Numbered from the stretch's first letter, positions 43,382 to 51,740 are shown. The stretch: DNA of 64,000 nucleotides from Actinoplanes flavus (GCF_017592555.1 NZ_JAGFNS010000022.1:14983-78982), one strand, 5' to 3'. The notes: generated from the letters alone by a model not told the origin. Translations and numbers: made by a program.

Positions 43382-44560
43382 GTGACGACGCTGCAGCGCA
43401 AGGAAGTCAACCCGATCGCCCATCTCTCCCCCGAGGACATCGAGCAGCTCGGCCGGGAGCTCGACGCCATCCGCGACGAGATCCTCGCCGTCCGCGGCGA
43501 GAAGGACGCCCGGTACATCCGGCGGATGATCGCCGTGCAGCGGCGCCTCGAACTCGGCAGCCGCGCCGTACTCCTCTTCTCGGTCTTCCCGCCGGCCTGG
43601 GTCCTCGGCACGATCGGCCTGTCGATCTCCAAGATCCTGGAGAACATGGAGATCGGCCACAACATCCTCCACGGCCAGTACGACTTCATGCGCGACCCGA
43701 AGATCCACTCGACCACCTGGGAGTGGGACTCGGCGTCGCCGGCCGAGCAGTGGAAGCACTCGCACAACGAGCTGCACCACAAGTACACCAACGTGGTCGG
43801 CCGGGACAACGACCTCGGCTACGGCATCATGCGCGTCGACGAGCAGCAGAAGTGGGCGCCCGCCCACCTCGGGCAGCCGTTCTACAACTTCGTCAACGCG
43901 TGCTTCTTCGAATACGGCATCGCCGCCTACGACCTGGAGCTGGGCCGCAACCTGCGGACCAAGAAGCGCCGCAACAACCCCGAGTTCCGCGCCCGCGCCC
44001 GCCAGGTCCTCCACAAGATCCGGCGGCAGGTCACCCGGGACTACGTCGTGCACCCGGCTCTCGCTCTCCCGGTCGGTTTCGCCGTCGGCAACCCGCTCGG
44101 CGCCCTCTTCGGCACCATGGCCGCCAACTTCGTGGCCAACCTGGTCCGGAACCTGTGGAGCCACTCGGTGATCATGTGCGGCCACTTCCCGAACGGCGTC
44201 GAGACCTTCGAGCGCACGTCGATCACCGGCGAGACCCGGGGTGAGTGGTACCTCCGGCAGATGCTCGGCTCGGCCAACATCTCCGGCAGCAAGCTGATGC
44301 ACATCATGACCGGCAACCTCTCCCACCAGATCGAGCACCACCTCTTCCCCGACCTGCCGGCCAGCCGTTACGCCGAGGTCGCGCCGAAGGTCCGGGCGCT
44401 CTTCGAGCGTTACCAGCTCAAGTACGTGACCGGGCCGCTGGTCTTCCAGGTGGCGTCGGCGTGGGCCAAGGTCTTCCGCCTGGCCCTGCCCAACCGCAAG
44501 CCGGCCCGCGAGATCGACCACTCGATCCCGCCGCGCCACCCCGCCGAGGTCGCGGCCTGA
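43382..44560 (+). CDS. Membrane fatty-acid (acyl-CoA) desaturase, DesA3-like
   Basis: A 392-residue desaturase with GTG start and GAGGAAG upstream. The three histidine boxes are GHNILHG (His93, His97), HSHNELHH (His126-133) and HQIEHH near residue 315, which hold the diiron centre. Membrane helices lie between the first two boxes and near 220. It introduces a double bond, most likely at delta-9, into stearoyl or palmitoyl chains, using electrons from the upstream ferredoxin reductase. Divergent PucR regulator upstream; strong terminator downstream. Confidence 0.92.
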   Translation: MTTLQRKEVNPIAHLSPEDIEQLGRELDAIRDEILAVRGEKDARYIRRMIAVQRRLELGSRAVLLFSVFPPAWVLGTIGLSISKILENMEIGHNILHGQYDFMRDPKIHSTTWEWDSASPAEQWKHSHNELHHKYTNVVGRDNDLGYGIMRVDEQQKWAPAHLGQPFYNFVNACFFEYGIAAYDLELGRNLRTKKRRNNPEFRARARQVLHKIRRQVTRDYVVHPALALPVGFAVGNPLGALFGTMAANFVANLVRNLWSHSVIMCGHFPNGVETFERTSITGETRGEWYLRQMLGSANISGSKLMHIMTGNLSHQIEHHLFPDLPASRYAEVAPKVRALFERYQLKYVTGPLVFQVASAWAKVFRLALPNRKPAREIDHSIPPRHPAEVAA

Positions 44561-44587
44561 CCGCACGATCCACCACGGCACGATCCA

Positions 44588-44618
44588 CCGGGGCCGGGCG
44601 TGTGACGCCCGGCCCCGG
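44588..44618 (+). terminator. Terminator after the desaturase gene
   Basis: A 13-bp stem (CCGGGGCCGGGCG with CGCCCGGCCCCGG) around TGTGA, 28 bp past the stop. Confidence 0.75.
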
Positions 44619-44669
44619 CGCCGTCACTCCGCCCGGCATCACCCCGCCGGCCCCGGCGCCGTCACTCCG
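44609..44669. repeat. 23-bp perfect direct repeat beside the ABM gene stop
   Basis: Copies at 44609-44631 and 44647-44669 begin CCGGCCCCGGCGCCGTCACT and are identical over 23 bp. The second copy contains the stop codon of the ABM-domain gene, so the first may be a remnant of a small duplication of its 3' end. Confidence 0.6.
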
Positions 44670-44970
44670 GTGGGACTCCCAGGCCGCCCAGCACGCTGAT
44701 CTCCTGACTGGTGAACTCGCCGGTCAGCAGCGGCATGGCCGTGGCGATCGCGGCCCGGGTCGCGGGCAGTCGCAGGGAGGCGTCGTGATGCTCCTTGCTC
44801 TCCCACACCTCGTTGACCCAGATGGTGTGCTCGTCGGCGTCCGAGACACCGACGACATAGACGTGGCAACCGGCGGCGCGCAGACCGTCGGCGCCCCTGA
44901 GCAGGATGGACACGACTTCCTCCCGGTGGCCGGGCCGGGCCCTCATCGTGCCGAAGTAGCCGTATCTCAT
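44662..44970 (-). CDS. Antibiotic biosynthesis monooxygenase (ABM) domain protein
   Basis: A 102-residue dimeric alpha/beta-barrel protein: MRYGYFGTMRARPGHREEVV opens with the first strand and helix, and GCHVYVVGVSDADEHTIWVNEVWESKEHHDASL is the ABM core with the conserved WE-W-S-E-H pattern. AAGGGGG lies 6 nt before the ATG at 44970. ABM proteins are small quinol or heme monooxygenases or chaperones. It follows the GH4 gene by 53 bp on the same strand but has no obvious link to it. Confidence 0.8.
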   Translation of the reverse strand: MRYGYFGTMRARPGHREEVVSILLRGADGLRAAGCHVYVVGVSDADEHTIWVNEVWESKEHHDASLRLPATRAAIATAMPLLTGEFTSQEISVLGGLGVPPE

Positions 44971-45023
44971 CTCGTGCCCCCTTCCACCGGTCACCCTGCC
45001 ACGCGGGTACGACAGTTCTCGGC

Positions 45024-46676
45024 TCACCCGGCCCGCAGGTAGGCGAGTTCGGGGAACTCGGCCCGGTAGGCGTCGATCAGGCGGGCCGCGAGGTGGTCCG
45101 ATCCGACGAGGGGATGCGCGGCCATCGCCCGTACCGCCGCGGTTCTCGATCCCGCGTCGACCGCCCGCAGGACCCACCGCTCGGCCGTCTTGACCGCCTG
45201 GATCAGCCCCGTGCCGTGCGCCGGAAGCGGCGAGATCCGCTGGGGCGAAGCCCCGCGGGCGTCCACCGTGCACGGCACCTCGACCACCGCGTCGTCGTCG
45301 AGGGCGGCGACGACGCCCCGGTTGCGCACGTTCAGGATCAGGGTGGTGGGCTCGTCGTGGGCCAGAGCCCGCATCACCGCGAGCGCGACACCCTCGTAAC
45401 CGGCCGGGCGGGACTCGTCGTGCTCCCGCTCTCCGGCGCCGGTGAGCTCCCGGTTCTCGGCCATGTAGGTGGCCTCCCGCTCCCGCCACGCCCCCAGCCA
45501 GGCACCGAGCGGATCACGGACCAGGATCTCGGCGTAACAGCGCCGCTGCTGCCCGAGCAGGAACTCGCCCCGGGTCTGCGCCGCCTGGCGCACCGCGGCC
45601 AGCGTGCCCGCCGGATCGTAGTAGTAGTGCAGATACTCGTTGGGGATCGCGCCCAGGTCCCGAAGACGGTCGGCGCCGAACAGGCGGCCCTCCTCGAACG
45701 ACTCCAGCCTCGGGCGGTCGGCCAGGAGGCGCGGCAGGAGATCCCCGCCGAGGACCTCGGTGCCGGCAGGCGGGTCGGTCACGCCGACAGAGCCCGGCAA
45801 ACCCGTTCCGGTACGCCGAGCGCCCACCCCGAGCGCATCACTCCACCCGGCCGAGCCCACCCCGAGCGCATCGCTCCCTCCGGCCGAGTGGACCCCGGCA
45901 CGCCGAGCGCCCGCCCCCACCGGATCGGTCCCGCCATGCCGAGCGCCCGCCCCGAGCGAATCGGCCCCGCCGCCTCGAGCGGGGTCCCCGAGTGGGTCGG
46001 TTACGGCACGCTGAGCGGCCGATCCTGGTGGATGATCTGCGGTGCGTGGGTCGGCCGCGCCGAGGGGGTGGACGCCGTAGAGCCAGCCCAGGTGGTTGAG
46101 TCCGGCGTAGTCGACGCGGACCGTGCCGGGGTCGGCGCCGAGGGCCCGCAGCACGCGGTCCACCAGTCCGGACGGGGAGTCGCAGATGCCGATGACCCGG
46201 TCGCCGAGGTGGGTGGCCATGGCTTCGGTGACCAGACCGGCGGGGTTGGTGAAGTTGATCGTCCAGGCGGCGGGGGCGAGGCGTGCGATGCGGGCGGCGA
46301 TACGGCGGGCCTCGGGGACGGTGCGCAGGCCGTAGGAGATGCCGCCCGCCCCGACCGTCTCCTGGCCGAGGACGCCCGCTTCGAGTGCCACCCTCTCGTC
46401 GGTGACCCGCCCCCGGAGGCCGCCCACCCGGATCGCACAGAACACGAAATCCGCACCGGCGACCGCGGTGTCCAGGTCGGTGGTGGTAATCAGCCGCGGG
46501 GCTCCGGGCACGCCGTGGGCCTGGGCGGTGAGCACCCGCCCGATCGCGTCGAGGCGCCCGGCGTCGACGTCGTGCAGGACCAGCTCGGTGATGAGGGTCC
46601 GCTCGCGGTCGGCGAGCAGCGCCCGGTGCACCAGCGGCACCCGGAAGCCCCCGCCGCCGAGAATCGTCAGTCGCAT
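45024..46676 (-). CDS. Glycoside hydrolase family 4 enzyme with a large low-complexity insertion
   Basis: A 550-residue GH4 protein, about 100 longer than usual. NAD-binding GGGGFRVPLV, NFTNPAG (141-147), the metal-binding Cys165 (GICDSPSG) and His195 (GLNHLGW) are intact, so it should cleave 6-phospho- or free glycosides by the NAD/Mn redox mechanism. Residues about 207-308, right after GLNHLGWLYGVHPL, are an Ala/Gly/Asp-rich insertion with repeats such as SDALGVG and DPVGAGARR. The conserved sequence resumes at GGDLLPRLLADRPRLESFE. AAGGAGA precedes the ATG. Confidence 0.88.
   Translation of the reverse strand: MRLTILGGGGFRVPLVHRALLADRERTLITELVLHDVDAGRLDAIGRVLTAQAHGVPGAPRLITTTDLDTAVAGADFVFCAIRVGGLRGRVTDERVALEAGVLGQETVGAGGISYGLRTVPEARRIAARIARLAPAAWTINFTNPAGLVTEAMATHLGDRVIGICDSPSGLVDRVLRALGADPGTVRVDYAGLNHLGWLYGVHPLGAADPRTADHPPGSAAQRAVTDPLGDPARGGGADSLGAGARHGGTDPVGAGARRAGVHSAGGSDALGVGSAGWSDALGVGARRTGTGLPGSVGVTDPPAGTEVLGGDLLPRLLADRPRLESFEEGRLFGADRLRDLGAIPNEYLHYYYDPAGTLAAVRQAAQTRGEFLLGQQRRCYAEILVRDPLGAWLGAWREREATYMAENRELTGAGEREHDESRPAGYEGVALAVMRALAHDEPTTLILNVRNRGVVAALDDDAVVEVPCTVDARGASPQRISPLPAHGTGLIQAVKTAERWVLRAVDAGSRTAAVRAMAAHPLVGSDHLAARLIDAYRAEFPELAYLRAG
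45753..46058 (-). repeat. Low-complexity repeat insertion inside the GH4 gene
   Basis: About 300 bp of imperfect short repeats (variants of CCGAGCGCCCACCCCGAGCGC) encode the insertion. The frame is preserved, and the flanking GH4 core is normal. Confidence 0.65.
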
Positions 46677-47069
46677 GCGGTCTCCTTGACTCGGCTACCG
46701 ATCATCGTTCTTCGCCGCTCTGGCCCACGGGCGACGGCCAGGCAGAAGGCGCCGGACCACAACGTGAACGGCGGCGATTTCTCCCCGCGCTGCCCACGCG
46801 AGGGCTGACCCGACGCGAACGGACCGAAAGGCCCGGGAACGCCGCCCGACCGCAGGCGAGCGATCTTGCCCGGCTGGCCGTCAGCGCGGTCTCGAACGCT
46901 CCGAAACAGCACGCACGGCCGGCCGGGCGGTCGCGGCTGGCGGTCAGAGCTGTCCCAGCACCGTTGAAACAGCACCCACGGCCGGCTGGGCAAGATCGCA
47001 CAGTCGCCTGCCCGTCGGTGGAGGGGCGGGGCTGCGGCCCGGTGCGGAGGGCTGCGCCGGCGGGGATGG
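46677..47069. other. 393-bp intergenic region without a gene, holding a structured repeat
   Basis: No convincing gene is seen. A perfect 12-bp inverted repeat, GCGATCTTGCCC (46860-46871) with GGGCAAGATCGC (46988-46999), encloses two imperfect tandem copies of a unit of about 60 bp (46861-46923 and 46928-46986), both ending in GAAACAGCAC-CACGGCCGGC. It could fold into a long structured RNA or be a dispersed repeat. Confidence 0.5.
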
Positions 47070-48134
47070 TCATGTGCCGGGGCCGACGTCGGAGAGGCGG
47101 GCGATCGTGGCCGTGGCCCGGTGGACCGCGTTGCGGCTGCCCGGTGGAATCACGTCGTCGAGGAAGCCGAAGCGCCTGGCCAGGACCGCCTCGCTGGAGT
47201 CGCCGTGGTGGCGGGCGGCGCCGGCGCGGGTGGCGGTCCACCAGTCGGCGATGTCGCCCCAGCCGGGGGCCGACAGGGAACCGCCGAAGTGCTGCACCGA
47301 CAGAGCGCCCACGAGGGTGGCGAAGGCGACCCGTTCGGCGAGCGGCCAGCCGCCGAGCGTGCCGGTGACGAACCCGGCGGTGAAGACGTCGCCGGCGCCG
47401 GTCGGGTCGAGGGCCTCCACCGGCACGCCGGGGACGGACGCGACCTCCCCGGTGCTCCCGTCGATGGCGAGTGCCCCGTCGCCGCCGCAGGTCACCACCA
47501 CCACCGGTACGAGGCCGGACAGCTTCTCCAGCGCCTGGCGCGGCTCGTCGGTGCGGGTGTAGCGCATGGCCTCGACCGCATTGGGCAGGAAGGCGTGACA
47601 GTCGGCGAGCACCCCCAGCACCTCGCACGACCACTGGTCGGTGTCGTCCCATCCGGCGTCGGCGAAGATCAGTGTCCCGGCGGCGCGGGCACGGCGCACC
47701 CAGCCGGTGCCCTCCGGCGCCAGGCTCACGGCGGCGCTGCGGGCCGGTGGCAGGCCGTTGACCAGCCCGTCGGCGTCGGTGGGCAGGGGATGGCCGTGGG
47801 TGATCATGCTGCGGTCCCGGTCGTACGCCACCGACACGGTCACCGGCGAGTGCCAGTCGTCGAGGCGGCGGGAGGCGGTGAGGTCGATCCCCTCCTGGCG
47901 GCTCAGCACCTGGTGGCAGAACTCGCCGTAGGCGTCCGAGCTCAGCGCCGTGCCGAGCCCGGTGTGCAGGCCGAGCCGGCTGGCGGCCACCGCCAGGTTG
48001 GCGACGCCGCCGGGGCACGACCCCATGCCGGGCGCCCAGACCTCGGTGCCGGGCTCGGGCAGCTCGCGGAGGCCGGTGAAGATCACATCGAGGTAGACGA
48101 TTCCCGGGACGAAGAGGTCGAGCTGTCGAGCCAT
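47070..48134 (-). CDS. PfkB-family carbohydrate kinase
   Basis: A 354-residue ribokinase-fold kinase starting MARQLDLFVPGIVYLDVIF. Early landmarks are GGVANLAVAASRLGL, and the catalytic signature DPTGAGDVFTAGFVTGTL near residue 245 has the Asp base and anion hole. The final 60 residues are extra. It should phosphorylate a sugar, but the substrate (2-keto-3-deoxygluconate, ribose, fructose or a nucleoside) cannot be read from the sequence. It sits 6 nt behind TAAGAT (48141-48146) and is predicted leaderless. It lies just upstream of the GH4 gene on the same strand. Confidence 0.85.
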   Translation of the reverse strand: MARQLDLFVPGIVYLDVIFTGLRELPEPGTEVWAPGMGSCPGGVANLAVAASRLGLHTGLGTALSSDAYGEFCHQVLSRQEGIDLTASRRLDDWHSPVTVSVAYDRDRSMITHGHPLPTDADGLVNGLPPARSAAVSLAPEGTGWVRRARAAGTLIFADAGWDDTDQWSCEVLGVLADCHAFLPNAVEAMRYTRTDEPRQALEKLSGLVPVVVVTCGGDGALAIDGSTGEVASVPGVPVEALDPTGAGDVFTAGFVTGTLGGWPLAERVAFATLVGALSVQHFGGSLSAPGWGDIADWWTATRAGAARHHGDSSEAVLARRFGFLDDVIPPGSRNAVHRATATIARLSDVGPGT

Positions 48135-48177
48135 CGTCCGATCTTAGCGCCGCGCCTATCGGCGAAGTGGTCTTTGA

Positions 48178-48579
48178 TCAGCGAGCCTTCCGAAGGTCTA
48201 CATGCGCGGCACGCAGCGTGTCCACAGTCCGGTCGGTGCCCGGTGGCCGAAGTCCATCGATGACGCTCCATGCCTCTTCCAAGGCTTGGGACAGGTCACC
48301 GATGCGTTGGGCATGTTGCCGCCGGACGTCCTCCCGCACCTTCTCGATGCGGCGCATCCAACCCTCGGCGGCGGCCGGGGACGGGGGCGGCGCCGCGGGC
48401 GGGGGCGGGTCGAGCACCTGCGAGGCCGGGACGATGGCGGCGATCGGCCGCCCGCCGTCGACCACGACGGTCACCTGCCCGGTCACCCCGGTGACGCGGA
48501 CGAGTTGCTGGAACCGCAGGCGAGCCTCAGCGACGGTGAGCTCAATCCGGCGGCGAATCGGCGTTGCTGGTTCTCCCAT
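48178..48579 (-). CDS. Phd/YefM-like antitoxin-fold protein with helical tail
   Basis: A 133-residue protein. Residues about 10-57, IELTVAEARLRFQQLVRVTG followed by QVTVVVDGGRPIAAIVPASQV, fit the Phd/YefM fold: a strand-helix start, then VTVVVDGGRPIAAIVP as the central hairpin. A Pro/Ala linker joins a charged helical C-terminal half (WMRRIEKVREDVRRQHAQRIG). No partner toxin gene adjoins it. CATCAT lies 6 nt before the ATG, predicting a leaderless mRNA. The C-terminal helices may bind a toxin encoded elsewhere, or it may be a plain regulator. Confidence 0.55.
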   Translation of the reverse strand: MGEPATPIRRRIELTVAEARLRFQQLVRVTGVTGQVTVVVDGGRPIAAIVPASQVLDPPPPAAPPPSPAAAEGWMRRIEKVREDVRRQHAQRIGDLSQALEEAWSVIDGLRPPGTDRTVDTLRAAHVDLRKAR

Positions 48580-48637
48580 ACCGCGATGATGCGCCTGGGG
48601 TATGACAAATTCCGTGGCCGCCCGTCACCCATCGGGA

Positions 48638-48643
48638 TAGATT
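48638..48643 (+). promoter_or_regulatory. -10 element TAGATT for the DinB-fold gene, predicted leaderless
   Basis: TAGATT, then GCCGCG, then ATG at 48650. Confidence 0.5.
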
Positions 48644-48649
48644 GCCGCG

Positions 48650-49291
48650 ATGACCGAGACGCGGCCCGGAGAAGACGACGTCCGCGAGGCGGCTGACCTG
48701 GCCATCGCCACGCTGCGAGCCGCGACGGACCGGGATTGGCACATTCCCGCCGCCGGCCTCACCTGGACCTGCTGGGAAACGATCGAGCACATCGCCGATG
48801 ATCTTTTCGCCTACGCCGCTCCATTGACGCCGGGAAATCCGTCACGGGACACCTACGTCCCCTTCGGATGGCGGCGAAACCGCGAGGGCGGTCCCGCGCT
48901 GACCGTCTACGCCGAGGACGGCGCGGGCCCGGAGGGCCTGATCCAGGTGCTGGACTCGTCGGCCGGCCTGCTGGCGGCGGTGGTGGCGGTGACTCCGGCG
49001 GACCGGCGCACCTTCCATCCGTACGGGGTGTCGGATCCCTCCGGCTTCGCGGCCATGGGCGTGGTCGAGACGCTGGCGCACATGCACGACGTCGCCCGGG
49101 CCCTGCACCTGGAGTGGACGCCGCCGGAGGACCTGTGCGACCGGGCACTGCGCCGGCTGTTCCGGGACGCCCCGACGGGCCCCGGCCGCTGGGCGACGCT
49201 GCTGTGGGCGACCGGCCGCGGCGAACTGACCGGCCGGGAGCGCCGGCCGTCCGACTGGCGGTGGGACGGCACGCCCCTCGCGACCGGGTGA
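48650..49291 (+). CDS. DinB/maleylpyruvate-isomerase-like protein
   Basis: A 213-residue four-helix-bundle protein of the DinB/MDMPI superfamily. WTCWETIEHIADDLFAYAAP carries the helix-2 metal histidine, and FAAMGVVETLAHMHDVARALHLEWTPPEDL the second His-x-x-x-His-like pair. Relatives in actinobacteria use mycothiol as a thiol cofactor. It is probably a thiol transferase or isomerase of unknown substrate. The leaderless start is supported by TAGATT 6 nt upstream. It converges on the GAF gene with 3 bp between stops. Confidence 0.72.
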   Translation: MTETRPGEDDVREAADLAIATLRAATDRDWHIPAAGLTWTCWETIEHIADDLFAYAAPLTPGNPSRDTYVPFGWRRNREGGPALTVYAEDGAGPEGLIQVLDSSAGLLAAVVAVTPADRRTFHPYGVSDPSGFAAMGVVETLAHMHDVARALHLEWTPPEDLCDRALRRLFRDAPTGPGRWATLLWATGRGELTGRERRPSDWRWDGTPLATG

Positions 49292-49294
49292 CGG

Positions 49295-49801
49295 CTAGGT
49301 GATCCGGTAGGCCTCGAGGAGCTTCATCACCTTCTCCGCCCCGTCGGCCAGCACCGCCCGGTCCACGTCGGTGAAGATCCGCGGCCGCGCGTCGATCACG
49401 CAGTGCGCCCCGAGCGCGTGCCCGCCGCGGGTCAGCGGCACCCCGAGATAGCTGCGCAGTCCGGTCATCCGCAGGAACGGGTTGTCCGCGTGCCGGGGAT
49501 CCTGCGTCCCGTCGACGACGCAGTAGGGCTCCCCGGCGAGCACGGTGTGCGTGCACATGGCCCATTCCGCCGGCGTCCCCTCCGCGTCGGCCACCCATCC
49601 GGACACCCCGTACGAGCCGATGATGAACTGTGAGGTGTCGAGGACCATCGACACCATCGAGACCGGCGCCTCGAGGAGCCCGGCGCTGCGTTTCGCGATG
49701 GCGTCGAGGCTGGTCCGCAGGTCGTCGTCGAAGAGGTCGTACCCGGCGATCTCCCGGATCCGCTCCGGTACGCCGAGCCGGTCGAAGAGGTCGGTGTTCA
49801 C
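49295..49801 (-). CDS. GAF-domain protein
   Basis: A 168-residue stand-alone GAF domain with GTG start (VNTDLFDRLGVPERIREIAG) and AGGAG 6 nt upstream. The core is SLDAIAKRSAGLLEAPVSMVSMVLDTSQFIIGSYG as strand-helix elements, then MCTHTVLAGEPYCVVDGTQD and YLGVPLTRGGHALGAHCVID, typical of small-molecule or redox sensing GAFs. It has no output domain. It is the last gene of the chemoreceptor operon, so it may feed signal to the receptor or to a partner. Confidence 0.8.
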   Translation of the reverse strand: MNTDLFDRLGVPERIREIAGYDLFDDDLRTSLDAIAKRSAGLLEAPVSMVSMVLDTSQFIIGSYGVSGWVADAEGTPAEWAMCTHTVLAGEPYCVVDGTQDPRHADNPFLRMTGLRSYLGVPLTRGGHALGAHCVIDARPRIFTDVDRAVLADGAEKVMKLLEAYRIT

Positions 49802-49810
49802 GGGTGGCTC

Positions 49811-50074
49811 CTACAGGATGCTGTGCGTGGCGGTGAGCTCGGTGTGTGCGGTGATCCGGATCTTGAGGGCGAGGGCGCAGAGCCGGGTGGACGGGTCGGC
49901 GCCGTGCATGACGACGAGCATCCGGTCCAGACCGCCGGGCTCCTTTCCGGTGAGCCCGGCGGTGTGGAGCAGGTCGTTCCAGACCCGGGGGCCGTCGCCG
50001 GCGTGGACCCGGAGCACCGCGGCCCGGGCGTCGTCCAGGTCGGGCCGGCTGAGCCCGTAGGGCGCACTGGTCAC
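49811..50074 (-). CDS. Small protein of unknown function (87 aa) in the chemoreceptor operon
   Basis: An 87-residue protein with GTG start at 50074 (VTSAPYGLSRPDLDDARAAV) and GGGAG 5 nt upstream. It is predicted helical with a middle stretch GPRVWNDLLHTAGLTGKEPG and a beta-rich end LDRMLVVMHGADPSTRLCALALKIR. It lies between the MCP and GAF genes with gaps of 37 and 9 bp, so all three are likely made together. I do not recognise a family. Starting at 50128 would overlap the MCP gene and is less likely. Confidence 0.6.
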   Translation of the reverse strand: MTSAPYGLSRPDLDDARAAVLRVHAGDGPRVWNDLLHTAGLTGKEPGGLDRMLVVMHGADPSTRLCALALKIRITAHTELTATHSIL

Positions 50075-50111
50075 GATCTCTCCCGTATCGGGGGTCCGCG
50101 GGTCCGCCGGT

Positions 50112-51740
50112 TCAGTGGCGGAACCCACCGACCAGGTTGGTCAGGTCTCCGGCGAGCCGGGTCAGTTCGCCCGCCGCCTGCTGTGTGGCCCGGGCGCCGT
50201 CGGCGGTGGCGGCCGCCACCTCGGCGACCTCGGAGACGGTCCGGGCGACGTCCCCGCTGCTGGTGGCGGCGTCCGCCACCGACCGGCTCATCTCGCCGGT
50301 GGTGGCGGTCTGTTCCTCCACGGCGGACGCGATGGTCGTGGTGTAGTCGCCGATGCGCTGGATCACCTGGGTGATCTCGCCGATCGCGGTGGCCGCCGAG
50401 CCGCTGGACTCCTGGATGGCGGCGATCCGCTCGGTGATCTCCTCGGTCGCCTTGGCGGTCTGCTGGGCGAGTTCCTTGACCTCACCGGCCACCACGGCGA
50501 AGCCCTTGCCCAGCTCGCCGGCGCGGGCGGCCTCGATGGTGGCGTTGAGGGCGAGCAGGTTGGTCTGCTCGGCGATGCTGGTGATCAGCCGGACCACGTC
50601 ACCGATCTCCGCGCTGGCGGCGCCGAGTTCGGCGACCTCGTTGTTGGTGCGGTCGGCGACGGCCATGCCCTCGTGGGCGATCCGGGCCGCGTCGGCCGCG
50701 TTGGAGGCGATCTCGGTGATCGAGGCGCTCATCTGCTCGGCGCCGGCGGCGATGGACTGGACGCCGACGTTGACCTGTTCGCTGGCCGAGCTGGCGGCGC
50801 CGGCCTTCTCGGCGACCTCGGCGGCGCCGCTCTCCAGCTGGGAGCTGACCGTGGTCAGCTCCTCGGACGCGCTGGCCAGCGTGACCGCGGACCCGCCGAT
50901 GGTGCCGACGGTGTCCCGGAGCCGGGTGATGGCGACGTCCAGGGCGCGGCCCATGCGCCCGGGTTCGTCGCGGCTGGTGAGCCCGGTCTGCCGGGTCAGG
51001 TCCCCGTCGGCCAGTCCTTCGCAGACGTCGGTGACGCCGGCCAGCGAGCGTACGATGCCCTGCGCCACCAGAACGCCGAGTCCGAGTGCCGCGGCGACGC
51101 CGAGGACGAGCAGCAGGATCGACTGGAGGCGGCTGCTCTCGTAGCCGGAGCGGGCGCTCTCGGCCGCCTGCGCCGCCGCGGCCTGCTCGATCTGCACCAT
51201 CTCGGCGAGGTGCCCGTCGACCTCGGTGGTCAGTTCGTCGAGCGGGCCGTTGCGGACCCCCACCCAGGCGTCCATGTCGTTGCTCTGGGCGGCGGGGATC
51301 AGCTTCTCGTTCGCGGTTTGCACGAACGTCCGCCAGTCGGCTTTCACGTCGTCGACCATGGCGGGGTCGGGGACCGGGTCGGTGGCGTCGTACTGGGCCC
51401 AGGCCGTTTCGACGGCGTCGAAGTCTTCGGAGATCCGCTCCTCGTACTGGCCTTCGGCGTCGGTGTCCGCGTTGAGCATGTGGTCGGAGAGGGCGAGCTG
51501 GGCCTGGGTCATCCCGTTCTGTACCGCGCCCAGCGCCGCCACGCCCAGCACGTTGCTCCGGTAGATCGACTGCGCCGAGTCGCTGGCCGAACTGAGCGCC
51601 CGCAGTCCCAGTACGCCGATCAGCAGAGCGACCACCACGGCGACCACGATCGCCAAAATGATCTTGAGGTTGACGCTGAGGTCGGCCCAGAACCGCCGTA
51701 CTCCGGCGTCCCGATCCGCCTCCCCGGTCACTTCGGTCAT
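50112..51740 (-). CDS. Methyl-accepting chemotaxis protein
   Basis: A 542-residue receptor. A cytoplasmic start leads to the first helix (LKIILAIVVAVVVALLIGVLGL), a four-helix extracellular sensor of about 150 residues, the second helix near 215-235, a HAMP domain (SLAGVTDVCEGLADGDLTRQ) and a long signalling coiled coil with the invariant hairpin EQTNLLALNATIEAARAGE followed by GKGFAVVAGEVKELAQQT. It would signal to a CheA/CheW complex; none is in the window. It heads a three-gene operon with a small protein and a GAF protein. Confidence 0.93.
   Translation of the reverse strand: MTEVTGEADRDAGVRRFWADLSVNLKIILAIVVAVVVALLIGVLGLRALSSASDSAQSIYRSNVLGVAALGAVQNGMTQAQLALSDHMLNADTDAEGQYEERISEDFDAVETAWAQYDATDPVPDPAMVDDVKADWRTFVQTANEKLIPAAQSNDMDAWVGVRNGPLDELTTEVDGHLAEMVQIEQAAAAQAAESARSGYESSRLQSILLLVLGVAAALGLGVLVAQGIVRSLAGVTDVCEGLADGDLTRQTGLTSRDEPGRMGRALDVAITRLRDTVGTIGGSAVTLASASEELTTVSSQLESGAAEVAEKAGAASSASEQVNVGVQSIAAGAEQMSASITEIASNAADAARIAHEGMAVADRTNNEVAELGAASAEIGDVVRLITSIAEQTNLLALNATIEAARAGELGKGFAVVAGEVKELAQQTAKATEEITERIAAIQESSGSAATAIGEITQVIQRIGDYTTTIASAVEEQTATTGEMSRSVADAATSSGDVARTVSEVAEVAAATADGARATQQAAGELTRLAGDLTNLVGGFRH

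Noticed and set aside
42109..43809. Long minus-strand frame across the reductase/desaturase junction
   Set aside because: It runs against two well-defined enzymes and through the hairpin region; no domain is present.
46667..46993. 108-codon minus-strand frame between PfkB and GH4 genes
   Set aside because: It is low-complexity and follows the tandem repeats rather than a protein pattern; it lacks a ribosome-binding site and overlaps the GH4 start.
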